From assembly GCF_019968605.1 (NCBI RefSeq), contig NZ_CP082966.1, positions 2,841,501-2,905,500 of the forward strand: a stretch of 64,000 bases of DNA, read 5' to 3'. Under the pieces are notes generated by a model that saw only the letters and a program-made list of their open reading frames with translations, was not told the origin of the DNA and did no database searches. Source of the DNA: Polaribacter litorisediminis (GTDB lineage: Bacteria > Bacteroidota > Bacteroidia > Flavobacteriales > Flavobacteriaceae). This document shows positions 60,758 to 64,000 of this stretch, one piece after another; the stretch's first letter is position 1; each line of letters opens with the position of its first letter. The translations under genes and the position numbers were made by a program.

Positions 60758-63187
60758 ATGGAGTCAATGATGATTTACATGCCAATTGTAATGGCAGTTT
60801 TAGGCTTAATCTATATGTGGATTAAGAAATCTTGGGTAATGAAACAAGATGCAGGAGATGGTAAAATGAAAGAAATTTCAGATTATATTTACGAAGGTGC
60901 ACTCGCCTTTTTAAGCGCAGAATATAAATTACTCGCTATCTTTGTAGTAATTGTCAGTGTTGCATTAGCCGCTGTATCTTTTATAGTACCTACAACACAC
61001 TGGTTAATTGTAATTGCTTTTATTTTTGGAGCTGTTTTTTCTGCTTTTGCAGGAAATATAGGAATGAAGATTGCTACCAAAACAAATGTTAGAACTACAC
61101 AAGCTGCAAAAACAAGTTTACCAAATGCTCTAAAAGTATCTTTTGGTGGCGGAACCGTAATGGGTCTTGGAGTTGCTGGTTTGGCTGTTTTAGGTTTAAC
61201 AATATTCTTTATTATATTTTATAACTACTTTATGGGCGGTGCAGAAGGTGTTTTTTCTGTTGATAAAATGACCATCGTTTTAGAAACCTTAGCTGGTTTT
61301 TCTTTAGGTGCAGAATCTATTGCATTGTTTGCAAGAGTTGGTGGAGGAATTTATACAAAAGCAGCAGATGTTGGTGCTGATTTAGTGGGTAAAGTAGAAG
61401 CTGGAATTCCAGAAGATGACCCAAGAAACCCAGCCACAATTGCAGATAATGTTGGTGATAATGTTGGTGATGTTGCAGGAATGGGAGCCGATTTATTTGG
61501 TTCTTATGTTGCAACAGTTTTAGCAGCCATGGTTTTAGGAAACTATATCATTAAAGATATGGGAGGTTCAATCGATGATGCTTTTGGCGGAATTGGTCCT
61601 ATTTTATTACCAATGGCAATTGCTGGAGTTGGAATTATCATTTCTATAATTGGTACAATGTTGGTGAAAATTAGCTCTAATGATGCTAAAGAAGACCAAG
61701 TAATGGGCGCTTTAAATAAAGGAAACTGGACTTCTATTATATTAGTTGCAGGAGCTTGTTTTGGTTTAGTTACTTGGATGTTGCCAGAAACAATGACTAT
61801 GGAGTTCTTCGGAGAAGGACCTCAACAAATTTCTTCTATGAGAGTGTTTTATGCTACCTTAGTTGGTTTGGTTGTAGGTGCTGTAATATCATCAGTAACG
61901 GAATATTATACAGGCTTAGGGAAATCTCCAATCTTAAAAATAGTGCAACAATCATCAACTGGAGCAGGAACCAACATTATTGCAGGTTTGGCAACCGGTA
62001 TGATTTCTACATTTCCATCTGTATTATTATTTGCAGGTGCAATTTGGGCTTCTTATGCTTTTGCAGGTTTTTACGGAGTTGCTTTGGCAGCTTCTGCAAT
62101 GATGGCTACAACAGCAATGCAACTAGCTATCGATGCTTTTGGACCTATTGCCGATAATGCAGGTGGTATTGCTGAAATGAGTGAACAAGAACCAATTGTA
62201 AGAGAACGTACCGATATTTTAGATGCTGTTGGAAATACAACTGCTGCAACTGGAAAAGGTTTTGCCATTGCCTCTGCGGCATTAACTTCATTAGCTTTAT
62301 TTGCTGCTTATGTAACTTTTACAGGAATTGACGGAATTAATATTTTTAAAGCACCAGTTTTAGCCATGTTATTTGTTGGTGGTATGGTACCTGTGGTATT
62401 TTCTGCACTGGCAATGAACGCCGTTGGAAAAGCTGCTATGGAAATGGTACAAGAAGTAAGAAGACAGTTTAAAGAAATTCCTGGAATTATGGAAGGAACT
62501 GGAAAGCCTGAATATGATAAATGTGTGGCAATTTCTACGGAAGCTTCTTTAAGAGAAATGATGTTACCAGGTTTATTAACTATTGGTTTTCCATTAATTA
62601 TTGCTTTTGTTCCAATGATTTTTGGAATGGATAATTTAGCAATTGCAGAAATGTTAGGTGGTTATATGGCTGGTGTTACTGTTTCTGGTGTACTTTGGGC
62701 AATCTTTCAAAACAACGCAGGTGGTGCTTGGGATAATGCAAAAAAGTCTTTCGAAGCTGGGGTTGAAATCAATGGAGAAATGACCTATAAAGGTTCTGAA
62801 GCACATAAAGCTGCGGTAACTGGTGATACTGTTGGAGATCCGTTTAAAGATACTTCTGGTCCTTCCATGAATATTTTAATTAAACTTACCTGTTTAATTG
62901 GCCTAGTCATTGCACCTATTTTAGGTGGTCATGTTGCTGATGCTCATGCTATCCATGATATTAAAAAGGAAGTTATTATAGAACAAAACAACCAAAACGC
63001 TATTGCAACATTAATTACGACAACAACAATTGATGGAAAAACAGTTACTGAAACTCAAAAAATTGAAGGAACGATAGCAGAAATAGAAAAGAAAGCAAAT
63101 TTAGCTGGAGAAATTGTTTCAATGGATGTGAAAAAAAATACAGAAACTACCGAAAAAGAAATTGAAATTATTATTGAGAAAAAATAA
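60758..63187 (+). CDS. hppA: K+-dependent membrane pyrophosphatase (Na+- or H+-pumping)
   Basis: An 809-residue integral membrane pyrophosphatase with about 16 TM helices. The PPi/Mg site motif [19 protein letters not shown] is near 220-238. [10 protein letters not shown] near 492-501 carries alanine where K+-independent enzymes have lysine, so this is the K+-dependent class, which contains the Na+ pumps. It couples PPi hydrolysis to ion export. The last ~70 residues after the final helix ([20 protein letters not shown] and on to EIEIIIEKK) form a charged, threonine- and glutamate-rich tail that most family members lack. Confidence 0.95.
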   Translation: MESMMIYMPIVMAVLGLIYMWIKKSWVMKQDAGDGKMKEISDYIYEGALAFLSAEYKLLAIFVVIVSVALAAVSFIVPTTHWLIVIAFIFGAVFSAFAGNIGMKIATKTNVRTTQAAKTSLPNALKVSFGGGTVMGLGVAGLAVLGLTIFFIIFYNYFMGGAEGVFSVDKMTIVLETLAGFSLGAESIALFARVGGGIYTKAADVGADLVGKVEAGIPEDDPRNPATIADNVGDNVGDVAGMGADLFGSYVATVLAAMVLGNYIIKDMGGSIDDAFGGIGPILLPMAIAGVGIIISIIGTMLVKISSNDAKEDQVMGALNKGNWTSIILVAGACFGLVTWMLPETMTMEFFGEGPQQISSMRVFYATLVGLVVGAVISSVTEYYTGLGKSPILKIVQQSSTGAGTNIIAGLATGMISTFPSVLLFAGAIWASYAFAGFYGVALAASAMMATTAMQLAIDAFGPIADNAGGIAEMSEQEPIVRERTDILDAVGNTTAATGKGFAIASAALTSLALFAAYVTFTGIDGINIFKAPVLAMLFVGGMVPVVFSALAMNAVGKAAMEMVQEVRRQFKEIPGIMEGTGKPEYDKCVAISTEASLREMMLPGLLTIGFPLIIAFVPMIFGMDNLAIAEMLGGYMAGVTVSGVLWAIFQNNAGGAWDNAKKSFEAGVEINGEMTYKGSEAHKAAVTGDTVGDPFKDTSGPSMNILIKLTCLIGLVIAPILGGHVADAHAIHDIKKEVIIEQNNQNAIATLITTTTIDGKTVTETQKIEGTIAEIEKKANLAGEIVSMDVKKNTETTEKEIEIIIEKK

Positions 63188-63212
63188 TAATTTTCTTTTT
63201 CATAGCTTATTA

Positions 63213-63239
63213 AAAACCACACCTAGTGTGGTTTTTTTT
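63213..63239 (+). terminator. Terminator after hppA
   Basis: AAAACCACAC (63213-63222), loop CTA, GTGTGGTTTT (63226-63235), then more Ts: a textbook intrinsic terminator. Confidence 0.95.
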
Positions 63240-63759
63240 GTGAAATAGAAAAGAAAAAAGGGCGTTTTATTGCGGTTATTTCAATGTAGAATTGGCATAG
63301 GAAACGTAAAAAGTAAAAAAAAGAATAGTGCGTATTAAAAAGCTGATTAAAAATTATTGTTGTCCGATAAAAGTTAAAAAGACCGCTTTCGCTGTTAGAA
63401 TCAAGAACAAAGACTTGAATATAACTAACTGAAAAACAATAGTATTACGATTTTAAATTTTTCGATACATCATAAATTCTAAAGCGGTTTTAATAGCAAG
63501 GTGTACTACTTTAAAAACTCTTGAAAATCAAGACTATCAATACTTTAAAACACTTTAGCTAATTTTAATCGGTCAACACTAATTAAAAATTATTGCATCC
63601 TCCTTTTCCATGAACAGCATGTAGCGATGATGCTATAAAACATATTAAACTAGGATAGGTTTATCAGGATTCTTTTTATCTGCCATCATAGACTTCAATT
63701 AGGCTTAGCAAGAAACAAAAATTAAATTATCTTTATACTTTTTTAAAAATTGTGCCAGT
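63240..63759. other. Gene-free region after hppA
   Basis: I see no supported coding frame in these 520 nt. A 14-nt phrase, ATTAAAAATTATTG, occurs at 63346-63359 and again at 63582-63595. The stretch between has a patchy composition and could be the remains of an old insertion, but nothing identifies it. Confidence 0.5.
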
Positions 63760-64000
63760 ATGGTAGAAATTGAAATAATTGCTGATAGCCCAAAAGAAAC
63801 CATAAATCAAATAAAAAATGTTTTAGGCGGCTCTATTCAAGAAAACTGGGGAGAATTTACCTTAAGGATTGAGAATGAAAATGCCACTGGAAACATCCGA
63901 TATATCCCTTTTGATTGGGGAGTAAATCTGTTAGATTTCGACATTACATTTCATAAAGAAATCATCTTTAAAATTAAAGCACATCGTAAATTTAACCCCA
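63760..64000 (+). CDS. N-terminal part of a possible AraC-type regulator
   Basis: An open frame starts with ATG at 63760 and runs off the right edge after 80 codons. The translation begins MVEIEIIADSPKETINQIKN and includes GNIRYIPFDWGVNLLDFDIT. This resembles, from memory, the N-terminal ligand-binding part of a group of flavobacterial AraC-family regulators, but the DNA-binding domain would lie outside the window. Codon use looks normal. The call of a real gene is firmer than the family. Confidence 0.55.
   Translation, partial: MVEIEIIADSPKETINQIKNVLGGSIQENWGEFTLRIENENATGNIRYIPFDWGVNLLDFDITFHKEIIFKIKAHRKFNP

Noticed and set aside
63346..63595. Possible insertion remnant between two ATTAAAAATTATTG copies
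   Set aside because: The repeats are pure AT-type words that occur by chance in such sequence, and nothing between them resembles a transposase or terminal repeat.
1..64000. CRISPR arrays, rRNA genes, riboswitches and prophage genes
   Set aside because: No regularly spaced repeats, rRNA core sequences, known aptamer patterns or phage structural genes were recognised on either strand.

Overview
The window is about 64 kb of AT-rich chromosome from a member of the Flavobacteriaceae (Bacteroidota), probably a marine genus near Polaribacter or Tenacibaculum. Support: the Bacteroidota -7 promoter element TAnnTTTG before several genes, few Shine-Dalgarno sites, a one-piece SecDF, an Hpt-Adk fusion, many lipoproteins with a Bacteroidota-type signal, TonB-type C-terminal domains, CNT nucleoside transport and a K+-dependent membrane pyrophosphatase. 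The genus is inferred from general resemblance, not from a search. I recognised no rRNA, tRNA, CRISPR array or prophage.

Layout. 1-6.6 kb: core genes (fhs 5' end, secDF, hpt-adk fusion, obgE). 6.7-10.7 kb: a BlaI/BlaR-type sensor operon (blaI, M56 peptidase, TPR protein, lipoprotein) with a 36-bp perfect palindrome in front of blaI. 10.9-14.4 kb: DUF456 protein, an intact IS66-type element with target duplication, a PhnA-type protein and a small GIY-YIG nuclease boxed by two inverted hairpin repeats. 14.4-22.5 kb: adenine deaminase, a kinase/M23/aminotransferase three-domain protein, and a beta-propeller amidohydrolase. 22.4-23.7 kb: a recent tandem duplication that left a truncated 5-formyl-THF cyclo-ligase copy and a scrap of an amidohydrolase paralogue.

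23.7-31.9 kb is a hydroxyproline catabolic cluster: D-amino-acid oxidase-type flavoprotein, 4-hydroxyproline epimerase, a DUF885 metallopeptidase, 2,5-dioxovalerate-type aldehyde dehydrogenase, a DHDPS-fold deaminase and a divergent AraC regulator. Together they would take trans-4-hydroxy-L-proline to 2-oxoglutarate, with the peptidase possibly supplying peptides. 31.9-36.5 kb is accessory: corA, then an ECF sigma factor, a membrane protein, a HigBA-like toxin-antitoxin pair, a decayed second corA 3' end, and a small mosaic protein with an eCIS-cargo-like leader motif.

36.5-64 kb is mostly housekeeping: hydrolases, hemW, ruvC with a 43-aa membrane peptide upstream, mnmD, ilvE, a PqqB-like hydrolase, a hybrid histidine kinase, a MazG-like protein, a KirBac channel, tag, a prolidase-type peptidase, folA and thyA, a nucleoside transporter, etfBA (with a 28-bp palindrome overlapping the promoter), pdhB, ppa, hppA and the 5' end of a possible AraC-type regulator. 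Several families of palindromic intergenic repeats are scattered through the window, and two of them appear to have been read in frame into the ends of ruvC and hemW.
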